64,000 nt of DNA, taken from the NCBI RefSeq assembly GCF_000283155.1, contig NW_004454179.1:8495173-8559172 (forward strand), in the 5' to 3' direction. The DNA comes from Ceratotherium simum simum (taxonomy: Eukaryota; Chordata; Mammalia; Perissodactyla; Rhinocerotidae). Each line of letters opens with the position of its first letter. Within the stretch, counting starts at the first letter, position 1. Under the pieces are notes generated by a model, which worked only from the letters and a program-made list of their open reading frames with translations, was not told the DNA's origin and searched no databases. A program made the translations under genes and the position numbers. Shown piece after piece: positions 22,345 to 34,230 of this stretch.

Positions 22345-22638
22345 CTTACAAAGGTCTGTGTGATTAGCTAGCAGATGTGCTACGAGTAACTTATTTCTGA
22401 TAATACTGAAAGAAGTGATCTGGGGAATGATTTACTTAAAAATAAAAAGAGTGGATTAAAAGTTATCACAATAACTTACTTTTCATTCACCAGAATTATG
22501 AACTGTTTCCTTAACCTGGAAAAACAAGCTAAGGAGCCAGTAAACTACACACAACTCATAGTTTATTTTATCTATTTGTCTATGGGAGTATGTTACATAT
22601 GGTGGAATGGTGGTGAGACCCACTGACCCATAGGATAT
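22345..22638. repeat. ~295-bp sequence separating the two L2 halves
   Basis: Collinear L2 text stops near 22340 and resumes near 22640 (aacttggtatctaagaccct). The material between begins ggtgtgcttacaaaggtctg. I cannot assign it and see no clear target duplication. Confidence 0.4.
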
Positions 22639-23095
22639 GATGCCAATTGCTTTATGGAACTTGGTATCTAAGACCCTTCATAACCACCCCTTAGCTACCT
22701 CTTCTCCCCTCGCTCCCCACAAAACCTATGGTTCACCACACAGAGTGCACACACCATTTTTCCACTACGTGATCTTCTTTTAGGTTTTTACCGATCACCT
22801 TCTCCCCTAGGTCCTCCTCACCCACATTGTCTGATTTTTTTTTTCGGGGCTTATTTCAAATGTTACTTCCTGTGTGAAACTTTCCTCAAACCTTCAGAGA
22901 ATTAATTCTTCACTCCTCTGGTCCCCAAAGTTCTTTGAACCCCTCTCTGACCTTGACCTTATTATACTGAGTTGTAATTTTCTGTTTGCCTGTTTTCCCT
23001 CCTATATTATAGGCAGCTTGAGAAAGCCACATTTTTTTTTTCCTTTTTTCATGCCCTATAGAATGCTTGAAAGTTACTTTGCTTATTAAATATTT
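22639..23095 (+). repeat. L2 LINE, right half
   Basis: Contains acccttcataaccacccctt, caaatgttacttcctgtgtg and the AATATTTGTTAA-like end. Confidence 0.82.
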
Positions 23096-24446
23096 GTTAA
23101 ATAATGAGATAATGAAATAGTTTACTTGTTAATAAGTGAGAGAGATAATATTTTCCCAATGAAAAGGCCTAGTTTCAGAGAAGGTAACTAATAACCTCAG
23201 AACCGTAAGTGCAAACACCAAATCCTCACAGTTCCAGTTCAGGGCTCTGTCCACTTTCTAACTGAATTTTCCTATTTGATGAGACCTAGAAGCTTCTGGT
23301 TGACTAAACTGCCTCCATATTTAATATATCCTTCTTAGGTTAGACAAGGCAGGCTATTCTGAGCTCAGCCATTCCAATATCTCGTCACATTCTTCCTGAT
23401 TTATTTCTTCTGTCTAATGTATTTCCTGTTGGTTTCATTAATTTTTTTCTGTATGATTTCTGTTTAGCATCTCCCTGTTCCAGAGTGCCACATTTGCCCA
23501 TTTTCTTTTGGTATCAGATCAATTTTTAATTTGTGGCTTTTGTTTCTGTGTCATTTTTAGGATTTAAAATTGCATTCTCTGCTCTTGTTATCTCAAACCA
23601 CAGAAAAGCAATTGAATGTAATTGCAATAAAACATAAAATTAAAATAAGAACATACACAAAAAAGATAAAGTCACTGGGGAGGCAAGGAAATTATGAGCA
23701 CATGCGAGAAAATAAGGAAGAGAGTTTCACAGAGTCCCAAAGCAATGACTATGTTCAAGGATAAGTGCTGGTGGAGGGAGAGATTGGGCAGCAGCTACTT
23801 GCACATAAATCCCTCTTCCCCCCTTCCCCACTCCTTTTCTATGACTAACCAATCCCTCAGGCTTACTGGACGACGATCTACCACTGACAAGTCATAGGTT
23901 CCACCAGCCTCAGAGGTAATTTTCTCTTGCTCAGGACAAACCCTATAATCCCCCACTTCCATGTGGAAAAGGCGGAAGGTCACTTCAAGTTGCCTCTTCC
24001 TCCTGAAGAAGTTTTTGCCCCAAACAGCAACTTGTTCCCAGGGCCATTCCTCCAAGTGTCCGTGGGTAGCACATACCTTCACACTGTCATTGCCTTGCAT
24101 CATAACAGGACCTCACTACCCACTGACCAAAAGCCCGTGCACATGAAACATATGAATGGAGTCCATTGAATGAATGCAAATCACTCCCTGAAAAGCCTCG
24201 TCCTGTTCCACTATCTAATATTGTGGTAAAATTAGATATTACCTAATATTGTGGTACCCAACTTTCACCCAACCCTCACTTCTAGGATACCCACCCGAGA
24301 TCATATCAATGGATTAGGGGTCAATTTGATGTTCTTTCACTAGGGACATTCAGTATTCTTCTTTAAAAGCCTTCTAAATCCTGGGTGGTTAGGAATATAA
24401 ATATTACCTGGGTTACAAAATAAATGATTAACAAGTATGGGAGATG
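23096..24446. other. Intron, 1.35 kb, mostly unassigned
   Basis: A weak MIR-like remnant may lie at 23165-23265. A small direct repeat, ctaatattgtggta, occurs at 24215-24228 and 24243-24256. No exon. Confidence 0.4.
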
Positions 24447-24585
24447 CAGAATAGTGTATTGGATAAGAGTGTGGGCTCTGGAGTTAGGTGGCCTTGGGTT
24501 TGAATTCTAATTTCACTACTTAGCAAGTGTGGCCTTGAGCAAATTACTGGTTTCTTCAATGGGTTAGTAATATATGATGTACTCA
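24447..24585 (+). repeat. MIR SINE 5' half
   Basis: Head ggataagagtgtgggctctg, then ggccttgggtttgaattcta and tggccttgagcaaattactg. Confidence 0.82.
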
Positions 24586-25725
24586 GCAAATGGTATTTGT
24601 AACCTAAAAGGTAACATAATTACCATATTTCTGTAAGTAAATGATGCATTTTTCACATTTTAAGGGTTTTGAAATCAGAATGTTTTTCATAATCAATATC
24701 AAAATAAACTTACTAGCTGTTTACTCTCTCCCCCCAGCTATTAAATTGATGGTACATTTTATCATTATTTGTGTTTAAGAAACAAGGAAATATGGTTCAT
24801 GGAATGACAACGACTGAAACTTGGGAGCTCTTTTGTGGTAAACATACCTTTCCAGCTAGATTCCCCTATTTATCATTAGTGTCTTAGATATGAAGGAGAA
24901 GGGCCAAAGTTTCCCTTGGGTGATAATCTCCCACTTGCAGATGCACAGCCAAGTGGGGTCACAGGATAATTTACTGGGAACCTCATGAAGCTTAAAATTC
25001 TAGCTCCCCACTTTCACAGGTTTCTACTAATGTCCTGAGAAGGGCCCTAGCAACGTGTTCAAAAGGCCAGATATACTTCTAAAATGTACAAATTTGTTTT
25101 GTTTTCTTTTTCTTAAAGAGGCCCCTATTGTATAAGCTTCAGGCCCCATAAAACTCAGAATCACCCATGGATGTCACCCAAGGTACGAGTGTAGCACAGT
25201 TTGTATTTAGGTTCCTCTGCCTCTCTTGAGTACTTCTTTGGCCTGTGTTTCTCTTCCCCTGCATCAAAACCTGCTCTTGGAAAGGACCTCCTATTTGATA
25301 TTAACACTTTAGTGTGAATTTAAACCAGTGTAGTTTACCTCTTCTCAGGTTATTTAGATTTTACATCCTCCTCCTAACATAGAAAGAAGTTATTTTGGTC
25401 AAATGAAATATCTGGCATTAGCGAACAGACTGAAATGTTATTTTGAGCCACAAAGAGACCTTTCCTTCACCCCTAAACACATACCCAGAGACACTCTCCT
25501 ACTATACCTACATATAGGCATAGCCCATTTATGGCTGCCTAACTCAATTTCTGTCTACTCAACACTATGCTACAAAGTTAGTAGTAGATTAGGTTCTTCT
25601 GCACATGAATAGCAGAGACAGCTGTTCAAATGTGAATGAGACAAAGACATCACTTTACTTCTTTCATACTTCTCCCACCATCACTCTGCTCATTCACCCT
25701 CCCCTCACTGCCTGCCTCCTTCCCC
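24586..25725. other. Intron, 1.1 kb, no element recognised
   Basis: AT-rich, with no repeat family or coding signal that I can name. Confidence 0.4.
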
Positions 25726-25815
25726 TTGGCAGGTGTTTATTGAGCACCTACCATAGGCATTATGGTAGGTAGGTACTGCACATTGAAATAAGCACTCAAC
25801 ATTACTGAATGAATC
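25726..25815 (+). repeat. Old L1 3'-UTR-type or MIR-type fragment
   Basis: Contains tgtttattgagcacctacca and a tail with ctgaatgaatcag; too short to classify. Confidence 0.45.
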
Positions 25816-26586
25816 AGTTAATCCAACACTGATTTTTGTGGTGAAACTACTGTCCTTACCCTAGTAATATGTTCTTATTTTCCAGTTTTCTTCATTAGAG
25901 AAGATTGTTCTCACTGTTCCTTTAGTTGTGCTTGTTATTCTATTATCCTCAAGAATAACTTTTATTGAGCCAGGATCCAAACCCAGGTGTTTTTGACTGA
26001 TGACCTCAGTGATGGCTGACCCAGGATTAGCCCTGCTGGGGGACAGATGGCCAGGCATCATGAAGAGACGTCCAGATCACAGGGTCATTTTAAGTGATAA
26101 TACCTGAAAATCTAGGGGCACAATTTCAATTCATATCATCAGATATATTTTGTACCAACACGTGAATAAAAAGAAAGTCGATCTTACAAAAAAAAAGAGA
26201 ATAACTTATTTTTTTTACCCCCTTCTCCTTTGATATTCTAAGAGGCTCAAATAAGTGGGTAAATCAGAAGGTTAGTTGAGAACAAAAGCTTCTTGTTTGA
26301 TCTATTAATTACTTCAAAAGGATTAAATATCCTTCTGCCTTACCTATTTCCATGGCCCCGCGACTACGATATATTGGAAGAAGTGGCATAATGTTACTGC
26401 ATTTATTTTGACCTCAAAAGAGTTAATCCTTATTAAATAATTAAAATTATAAGTAATGATGACATTAACAAAAGAATGATCATGGCCATATTATCAACCA
26501 TATAAACCATTCCTCCACCATACACACCAAACTACCAGTAGTCTTCTGATCACACTCTAAGAAAAACTGTATAAATTAGAAGGTTT
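25816..26586. other. Intron, no element recognised
   Basis: Unassigned; a possible MIR head fragment (gccaggatccaaacccaggt) lies near 25970. Confidence 0.4.
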
Positions 26587-26870
26587 CTATCCTTCAGGTG
26601 TTAGCCTAAATGTCACTTCCTCTGGCATGACTTCCCTGATTTCCCTTCCTTTACACACTAAGATAGATACTTCCCACTATGAGCTCCCATAGCACCCGAT
26701 ATGTACGCTATTATAGGAGTCATCGCATCTTATTATCATTGCTTGCTTTGTTAACTATTTTCCAACTAGACCATAAGATCTATGAGGACAACCACCACAT
26801 CAGACTTGCTCATCATTTTATCGCCAGGGGGCTGGAAAATACTAAGAATGTTATAAACAGCTGATAAAGG
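26587..26870 (+). repeat. L2 LINE 3' portion
   Basis: Contains gcctaaatgtcacttcctct, tgacttccctgatttccctt and gaccataagatctatgagga. Confidence 0.82.
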
Positions 26871-26911
26871 AAGGAAGGAAGGGAAGAAATAAGGAAGGGA
26901 GGAAGGAAGGA
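26871..26911 (+). repeat. (GGAA)n simple repeat
   Basis: Imperfect tetranucleotide run at the L2 end. Confidence 0.92.
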
Positions 26912-27714
26912 ACTTTTCAAATATTAGAGAAGCCAATTGTTCAGTTCATTTAGTATTCAAAATGCAATGATATGGACAGCACTTTTGGAAATACTTCTCT
27001 TATGACTGGGATTTCACCAACTCCTTCCTGTACTTATTGAATTGCTGAAAATAATATAAAAAAGTGTTATTTCCTCCTCTGATTCCTCTAGGAGATGAAG
27101 ATGCAAATCATAGAGTCCAAGTGACTTAAGCCAAAGTGGTTCTTCTTGGTTTTTATGTCATTGTTTTGGAGTCAGACCAGCTATCCACACTATACCATCT
27201 GCACTGTATCTTAAACATCTCTCATTTTCCCATCTGACTCTTGCCTGCATTGTCAGACTTTCAATCTTTCCCTTGACTCATCTCCCAAAGTATGGATGAT
27301 TATCCCCATTCTAATGGAAGGGAGAGAGTGTGTGGATCATCCAAAGGAGTGGGTTGTCCAAACATTGTCTCTGTTTGGCTTTCAAACGCATCATGGAGAT
27401 TTTCACATAACCAGAATTCACCCACTGCTCAGAAAACTAAGAATTCTTCTATAAGTGGCAGTCTAAATTTGGAAACCACAGCTGTTTTTAGCAATTGAAT
27501 CATTGCCTTTCACGTGCCAAAAATATCACCTATCATATTCTCCAGGGTTCAAAGGAAGAGGAAAGAGGAAAAAAGCAAAGAATAAGTTGAGTAGAAAGGT
27601 AGCATGAAACTTCTTCAGTCACATAAATTATTATTAAAAATAGCTATAATAAATTGAAACAACAAATAATAATAGCAATAAAAACTAGCATTCAATAGCA
27701 ATTAATAAAATAAG
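26912..27714. other. Intron, no element recognised
   Basis: The right end (27620-27710) is A-rich with many aataat runs; otherwise unremarkable. Confidence 0.4.
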
Positions 27715-27895
27715 GCCTCACATGACCTTCCTAATCTCCCTAAGAGGGAAGGAGGATAGTATTCTTAGCATCCTCATTTTATAGATGAAGAAACAAAATC
27801 AGAGAAATTAAGTCAATGGCCCAAAGTCATACAGCTAAGCCTGAGCTCCAACCCAAGCCATCAGACTTCAAATCCTGTATTCTATCTGTTATTCA
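27715..27895 (-). repeat. MIR SINE
   Basis: Inverted MIR: cctcattttatagatgaaga, then caaagtcatacagctaagcc and caaatcctgtattctatctg. Confidence 0.82.
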
Positions 27896-28545
27896 AACAG
27901 CCTGACCACTGATTTATCTAACCACTCCCACATGAATCACTTTTGGTGGGAAATCTGCCCTTTTCCCATCATTGTGGGCCTAAGGGGCGTCATTAGGGTT
28001 TCTCTGAACTTCCCCAAATAGAAAAGAAACAAAGATTCCATTTCTCGTTTTTGTATGAGGATTCCAGGTATATACTTACTAAAATCTTAATTGGCCCATC
28101 TTCGAACTGCTTTTGGGGGCTTGCAGGAAAGAAGTTTGGCCACTCTGCCCCAGTTTGTATCTTGGACTCTAATTCCCCAGACACTACTTCCTGCCACAGG
28201 GGACTTCAGGAACAGCCAAAGCAACTTTTCAACTGGCAAAGCTTGGTGACCCTTCTCTGGTCTCCCAGCCCTCATCTCCCTAGGGCAGGCCAAGACCTAG
28301 CACATCCTGGGCTGTGATGAGAGCCTCTCATCCTGGAGCCCCTAAGAACTGGGTCCAGGCTGTTGCAGCCAATGGAAAATCTATCCTGTGAATCAAATCT
28401 TAGGGAATCTGTGATCAAGCAACACCTCCAGCAGATACCCATTTAAGGCAATATCTGGCAAGAGCTTTGTAAAGGAGAGTTGGAAAAAGAAAACTAGTCA
28501 GGGAAATGACTGAAGGGCTACTAAATGATACAAAGAGGATGGACC
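27896..28545. other. Intron, no element recognised
   Basis: About 650 bp, slightly GC-rich near 28100-28350. No element or splice-bounded frame recognised. Confidence 0.4.
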
Positions 28546-29106
28546 TGTGGAAGACAGTATTTTCCAAAAATGACTGCAAAAATATTTTTGGTCCTATACA
28601 TTCTTCCAGAATCTTGCCACTCCCCCATCAAAAGGAGTTTATTTCCTCTCCTCTCAAATCTCCATTGGTCTTGGTGACTCTCTGGATGAACAGACCTTGG
28701 TTAAAGCGATGCCCTGGGACTTCTGAGGGCAGGTTAGAAAAGGTGTACAGCTTCCACCTGACTCCCTCTCTTGGGCTTCTGACTATAGAATCTTAGGGTG
28801 AAGCCCAGGCTATATAAAGAACATATGTAGGTATTCCAGTTATCAGTCCCACAGCTGACAGCTGCCATCAACTACCAGACACGCGAGTGAACAAGCCTTC
28901 TGATGATTCTAGCTGCCAGTCGTTAAGTCACCCTGGCCTTGGAGTCTTCCAGCTGAAGCTTCAGACATCATGGAGCAAAGACAAACCATTTCCGCAGTGC
29001 CCTGCGGGGATTCCTGGCCCACAGACTCCACGGGCATAATAAATGGTCGTTTTATGCCACTAAGTTTTGGGGTAATTTGTTGCACAGTAAGATAGAACCA
29101 GAACAG
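28546..29106 (+). mobile_element. MLT1-type MaLR solo LTR
   Basis: The 3' part is diagnostic: ggagcaaagacaaaccattt, the polyadenylation signal AATAAA in gcataataaatggtcg, then gccactaagttttggggtaa and the end near gatagaaccagaaca. The 5' part (ccaaaaatgactgcaaaaat, tcaaaaggagtttatttcct) also fits. Old, with no internal retroviral region next to it. Confidence 0.9.
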
Positions 29107-29689
29107 GAACCTAGGCCTGAGAGGACCCCTGGGCATGTTCTATTTGCAATAGCCAAAAGATGACTCCAGGCCTTACTGCTAAGTCTATCCATGCCCCCTC
29201 TGCCCCAAGCCCCCCCCAGGAGGCTTCTCTATATAGGTCATTTCTCTTAGAGGCCCCACTGTTCCTCCCTGCGATCTCACTTGGCCCCTCCCTGTCCAGG
29301 TCCATCAGACATGTTTTTAAAGGTCTGAATCTCAATTGTACACAGGGTTTGAACCCTTTTCCTCAAGTTTCTTGAGCCCTAGACAAATCAGGAGGTAAGC
29401 TTAGCTTACTTATTACTTACTTAGCTCACTTGTTTCAGTCTTTGAACATTCTGAGATGGTTAAGGAGCATGCAGTGTGGAGGGTAACAGGTAGTGGAGAG
29501 AAAGGGAAGAACCTAACTCCCCAATACCTTTGTCTTAGTTCTGATCTAGAGCTGCCTGTTTAAATAAGCTACTTAAATAATTACATGAGCATAGGTAGAG
29601 TCTTCACTCTCAGTGCCATGATAGCACTAGTCATTTTACTTCCAATGACAATTCTTTGATTAGGTCATTGGACTCAAAACTGGAAAAGC
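29107..29689. other. Intron, no element recognised
   Basis: Nothing recognisable apart from C-rich runs near 29205. Confidence 0.4.
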
Positions 29690-29803
29690 CAAAAATATAG
29701 GGATTTGTCTGTCTTGTACGTTGTTATAATACAAACACTTAGAATAGTTCCTGGAACATAGTAAGCACTCAATAAATATCTATTGAATGAATGAATGAAT
29801 GAA
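29690..29803 (+). repeat. L2 3' terminus with (AATG)n
   Basis: Contains cttagaatagttcctggaac, gtaagcactcaataaatatc and four ATGA units. Confidence 0.82.
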
Positions 29804-30054
29804 AACTCCCCCCTCTTTCTAGAGAGCAATACCTAATATTGGATTAGCTAATGCGATTAGAAACCATAGTGCTCAATAGGTTGACATTCTATTGCATTAG
29901 GTACTATATATAATTTTTTCTTTATAGCGAAATTTTTGTTGTACATTATTGTTTGTCAGTCACCATATAAGTGCATCCCTTCACCCCTTGTGCCCACCCC
30001 CACCCCCCTTGCCCCTGGTAACCATCAAACAGTTATCTCTGTTAGTGTGTTGGT

Positions 30055-33000
30055 TTATCTTCCACTTATGAGTGAAATCATGTGGTGTTTGTCTTTCTCT
30101 TTCTGGCTTATTTCACTTAACATAATACCCTCCAGGTCCATCCATGTTGTTGCAAATGGGACGATTTTGTCTTTTTTTATGGCTGAGTAGCATTCCATTG
30201 CATGTATATATATATATATATACCACATCTTCTTTATCCACTCATCTGTCGAGGGACACTTGTGTTGCTTCCATGTCTTGGCTATAGTGAATAATGCTGC
30301 AGTGAACACAGGGGTGCATAAGCCTCTTTGGATTGTTGATTTCAGGTTCACTGGGTAGATACCCAGCAGTGGGATAGCTGGATCATAAGGTATTCTATTT
30401 GTAATTTTTTGAGGACTCTCCATACTGTTTTACATAGAGGTTGCACCAGTTTGCATTCCCACCAGCAGTGAATTAGGGTTCCTGTTTCTCCACAGCCTCT
30501 ACAGCATTTGTTATATTTTGTCTTGGTGATTATAGCCATTCTAATGGGTATAAGATGATATCTTAGTGTAGTTTTGATTTGCATTTCCCTGATGATTAGT
30601 GATGTTGAGCATCTTTTCATGTGCCTATTGGCCATCCATATATCTTCTTTGGAGAAGTGTCTGTTCATTTCCTCTGCCCACTTTTTGATTGGGTTGTTTG
30701 TTTTTTTGTTGTTCAGTTGTGTGAGTTTTTTAATATATTATAGAGATCAATCCCTTGTCAGATATATGGTTTGCAAATATTTTTAGGCTGGTGGGTTGCC
30801 TATTCATTTTGATCTTGGTTTTATTTGCCTTGTAGAAGTTCTTTAATCTGATGAAGTCCCACTTGTTTACTTTTTCTTTTGTTTCCCTTGTCCGAGTAGA
30901 CACGGAATTTGAAAAGATCCCTCTATGACCGATGTCAAAGAGTGTACTGCCTCTATTTTCTTCTAGGAGTTTTATAGTTTCAGGTCTCACCTTCAGGTCT
31001 TTGGTTGATTTTGAATTATATGGCAAAAAGAAGATGGTCCACTTTCATTCTTTTGCACATGGCTGTCCAGTTTTCCCAGCACCATTTATTGAATAGACTT
31101 TCTCCATTGCATGTTCTTAGCTCCTTTGTCAAAGATTAGCTGCCCATAGATGTGAGGTTTTATTTCTGGGCTTTCAATTCTGTTCCATTGATCTGTGTGT
31201 CTGTTTTTGTACCAGTACCACGCTGTTTTGATTACTATCGCTTTGTAGTATATTTTGAAGTCAGGGATTGTGATGTCTCCAGTTTTGTTCTTTTTTCTCA
31301 GGATTGCTTTAGCTATTCGAGGTCTTTTGTTGCCCGATATGAATTTTAGTATTTTTTGTTCTATTTCCGTGAAGAATGTCTGTGGGATTATGATTGGGAT
31401 TGCATTGAATCTGTAGATTGCTTTAGGTAATATGGACATTTTAACTATGTTTATTCTTCCAATCCATGTCCATGGAATATTCTTCCATTTTTTATGTCAT
31501 CATTGATTTCACTCAATAATGTCTTATAGTTCTCATTGTATAGGGCTTTCACTTCCCTGGTAAAGTCATTCCCAGATATTTCATTCTTTTTGTTGCAATT
31601 GTAAATGAGATTGTCTTCTTGAGTTCTGTTTCTGTTAGTTCATTGTTGGCATATAGAAATGCCACTGATTTCTGTAAGTTGATTTTGTACCCTGCAACTT
31701 TGCTGTAGGTGTTGATTATGTCTAATAGTTTTCCAACGGATTCTTTAGGGTTTTCTATATAAAATAGCATGTCATCTGCAAACAGTGAGAGTTTCACTTC
31801 TTCATTGCCTATTTGTATTCCTTTGATTCCTTTTTCTTGTCTAATTTCTCTGGCCAGAACCTCCAGTACTATGTTGATTAAGAGTGGTGAGAGTGGGCAC
31901 CCTTGTCTTGTTCCTGTTTTCAGAGGGATGGCTTGCAGTTTTTCCCCCTTGAGTATGATGTTGGTTGTGGGTTTGTCATATATGGCCTTTATTATGTTAA
32001 GGTACTTTCCTTCTATACCCATTTTGTTGAGCGTTTTTATCATAAATGGATTTTGGATCTTGTCAAATGCCTTCTCTGCATCTATTGAGATGATCATATG
32101 GTTTTTATTCCTCATTTTGTTAATGTGGTGTATCACATTCATTGATTTGCAGATGTTGAACCATCCCTGTATCCCTGGTATGAATCCCACTTGATCATGG
32201 TGTATGATCTTTTTAATGTATTGCTGTATTTGGTCTGCCAATATTTTGTTGAGGATTTTTGCATCCACGTTCATCGGGGATATTGGTCTGTAGTTTTCCT
32301 TCTTAATATCGTCTTTGTCTGGCTTTGGTATCAGAGTGATGTTGGCCTCATAGGATGTGTTGTGAAGTGCTCCACCTTCCTCTATTTTTTGGAATAGTTT
32401 GAGAAGGATAGGTATTAAATCTTCTTTGAATGTTTTGTAAAATTCTCCAGAGAAGCCATCTGGTCCTGGACTTTTATTTTTTGGGAGGTTCTTGATTACT
32501 GTTTCAATCTCTTTACTTGTGATTGGTATATTCAGATTATTTCTTCTTGTTCCAGTTTTGGGAGGTTGTATGAGTCTAAGAATTTATCCCTTTCTTCTAG
32601 ATTATCCAATTTGTTGGCATATAATTTGTCATAGTATTCTCTTATAATCCTTTGTATTTCTGTGGTATCCATTGTAATTTCTACTTTTTCATTTCTTTTT
32701 TTTTTTGTGAAGAAGATCAGCCCTGAGCTAACATCCATGCCAATCTTCCTCTTTTTGCTGAGGAAGACTGGCCCTGGGCTAACATCCATGCCCCTCTTCC
32801 TCTACTTTATATGGGACACCGCCACAGCATGGCCTGACAAGCGGTGCACTGGTGCACGCCCGGGATCCAAACCCAGGCCACAAGCAGCAGAGTGTGGGAA
32901 CTTAACTGCTATGCCATGGGGCCGGCCCTCCTTTTTCATTTCTAATTTTATTTATTTGAGCCTTCTCTCTTTTTTCTTGGTGAGTCTGGCTAAGGGTTTG

Positions 33001-33665
33001 TCAATTTTGTTTATCTTCTCAAAGAACCAGCCCTTTGTTTCACTGATCTTTTCTACTGTTTTTTTGGTTTCGATTTCATTCATTTCTGCTCTGATTTTCA
33101 TTATTTCCCTCCTTCTGCTGACTTTGGGCTTTGTTTGTTCTTCTTTTTCTAATTGTTTTAGGTGTAGTTTGAGGTTGCTTATTTGGTTTTTTTCTTGTTC
33201 GTTAAGGTAGGCCTGTATTGCTATGAGTTTCCCTTTCAGGACTGCTTTTGCTGCATCCCACATGAGTTGGTACAGTGTATTTTCATTTTCATATGTCTCC
33301 AGATATGATCTGATTTCTCCTTTAATTTCATCAATGATCCATTGGTTGTTCAGTAGCATGTTGTTTAGTCTCCACATCTTTGTCACTTTCCCATTTTTTT
33401 TCTTGTAGTTGATTTCTAGCTTCATGGCCTTATGGTCAGAAAAGATGCTTCTTATGATTTCAATCTTCTTAAATGTATAGAGGCATGCCTTGTTTCCCAG
33501 CATATGGTCTATTCTTGAGAATGTTCCAAGTGTGCTTGAGAAGAATGTATAATCTGCTGTGTTTGGATGGAATGCTCTATAGATATCTATTTTGTCTATC
33601 TCATCAAATTTTTCATTTAAGTCCAATATTTTCTTATTGACTTTCTGTCTGGATGATCTATCCAT
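30055..33665 (-). pseudogene. L1 ORF2 remnant (endonuclease C-terminus, RT, C-terminal domain)
   Basis: Read right to left: the endonuclease end with SDHKAMKLEI (about 33430), then the linker, then reverse transcriptase with [13 protein letters not shown] and the catalytic FADD motif at 31771-31782, and the C-terminal region ending ...EKDKHHMISLISG at 30058. Frameshifts and stops split it into at least seven readable pieces (33665-32952, 32789-32532, 32274-31549, 31439-31086, 31026-30730, 30668-30348, 30423-30055), and an ERE interrupts it at 32697-32930. It cannot make a functional protein. Confidence 0.93.
32697..32930 (-). repeat. ERE SINE nested in the L1 (ERE2-like)
   Basis: Inverted ERE with tail gaagatcagccctgagctaa and head ending atggggccggcc. 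A 13-bp target duplication (ctttttcatttct) lies at 32684-32696 and 32931-32943, so it inserted after the L1 was in place. It lacks part of the ERE1 middle seen at 52579. Confidence 0.94.
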
Positions 33666-33698
33666 TGATGTAAGTGGGGTGTTAAGATCCCCTACTAT

Positions 33699-34136
33699 GT
33701 AACATCTCTATAAAACTAAGATATTACTTGGCTGATTCTAAGACATCCAGGAATAGTGTAAATATGGCTCAGAATTTCACTAAATAAATCATTCCTCCTG
33801 AAACTAACTCAAAATAAACCCCTGCCAAAAGAAAACAAAGCAAACCTATCCTTCCTTTAAGAAACTCACAATTTAGAAGCAAGCTATTGCAAATTATCTG
33901 TTATTAAAATATAGAAGTGTTTAAACCTTGATACGGCACATTCAAACCTTTCTCAATTTGAAAAACAATAAACGACAATCATCGACTTTGAGAGGGAGCT
34001 CCTGACCGTGTGAATCTGGACTGTACTGTTTTTCTACCCTGGTTCCCACAGTGCTGATGTCCAGCTGGCACCCAGTGACCTTTTCCTTGCTTACCCCCAA
34101 ACTCACTCCTCTTCTTCCCGGAAGACTTTTACTCAC
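33699..34136. other. Intron next to exon donor
   Basis: Repeat-free intron immediately downstream (gene sense) of the exon at 34137. Confidence 0.5.
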
Positions 34137-34230
34137 TTTCTGAATTTTCCTAATCTGGTCAGAGAGTGTGTCTAACAGGCGAGTTTTCAGGAAGTCCATC
34201 ACCTTGACCACCCGGCCATCAATGTAGCAA
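34137..34230 (-). CDS. HPSE2: HPSE2 internal exon (probable exon 7), CYIDGRVVKV... segment
   Basis: This 94-bp exon encodes 31 full residues, running CYIDGRVVKVMDFLKTR to ...SDQIRKIQK, preceded by one base completing a split His codon. On the minus strand it is preceded by a T-rich tract ending in a consensus acceptor (ttattccag) and followed by the donor gtgagt. It ends in phase 0, which fits the next exon starting with GTA (Val). The segment belongs to the GH79-like TIM barrel of heparanase 2, a secreted heparan-sulphate-binding protein reported to lack heparanase activity and to inhibit heparanase; loss in humans causes urofacial syndrome (established knowledge). By comparison with the human protein from memory it covers roughly residues 335-365. 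No frameshift or stop interrupts it. Confidence 0.96.

Larger units (their letters stand above)
29913..33698 (-). mobile_element. 5'-truncated L1 retrotransposon
   Basis: About 3.5 kb of L1 plus a 234-bp ERE insertion. The 3' end is at the left (short inverted A-tail, then a G-rich 3' UTR seen as C-rich plus strand at 29990-30010). The 5' truncation falls near 33698 inside ORF2. The left flank (tactatatata) and right end (tactatgtaa) are similar but not a clean target duplication. It is clearly younger than the L1 pieces at 41.6-50.5 kb, because long ORF2 stretches can still be read. Confidence 0.93.

Noticed and set aside
31549..32274. 241-codon frame as a host gene
   Set aside because: It contains the L1 reverse transcriptase motifs ([13 protein letters not shown]) and is part of a broken L1 ORF2, not a host gene.
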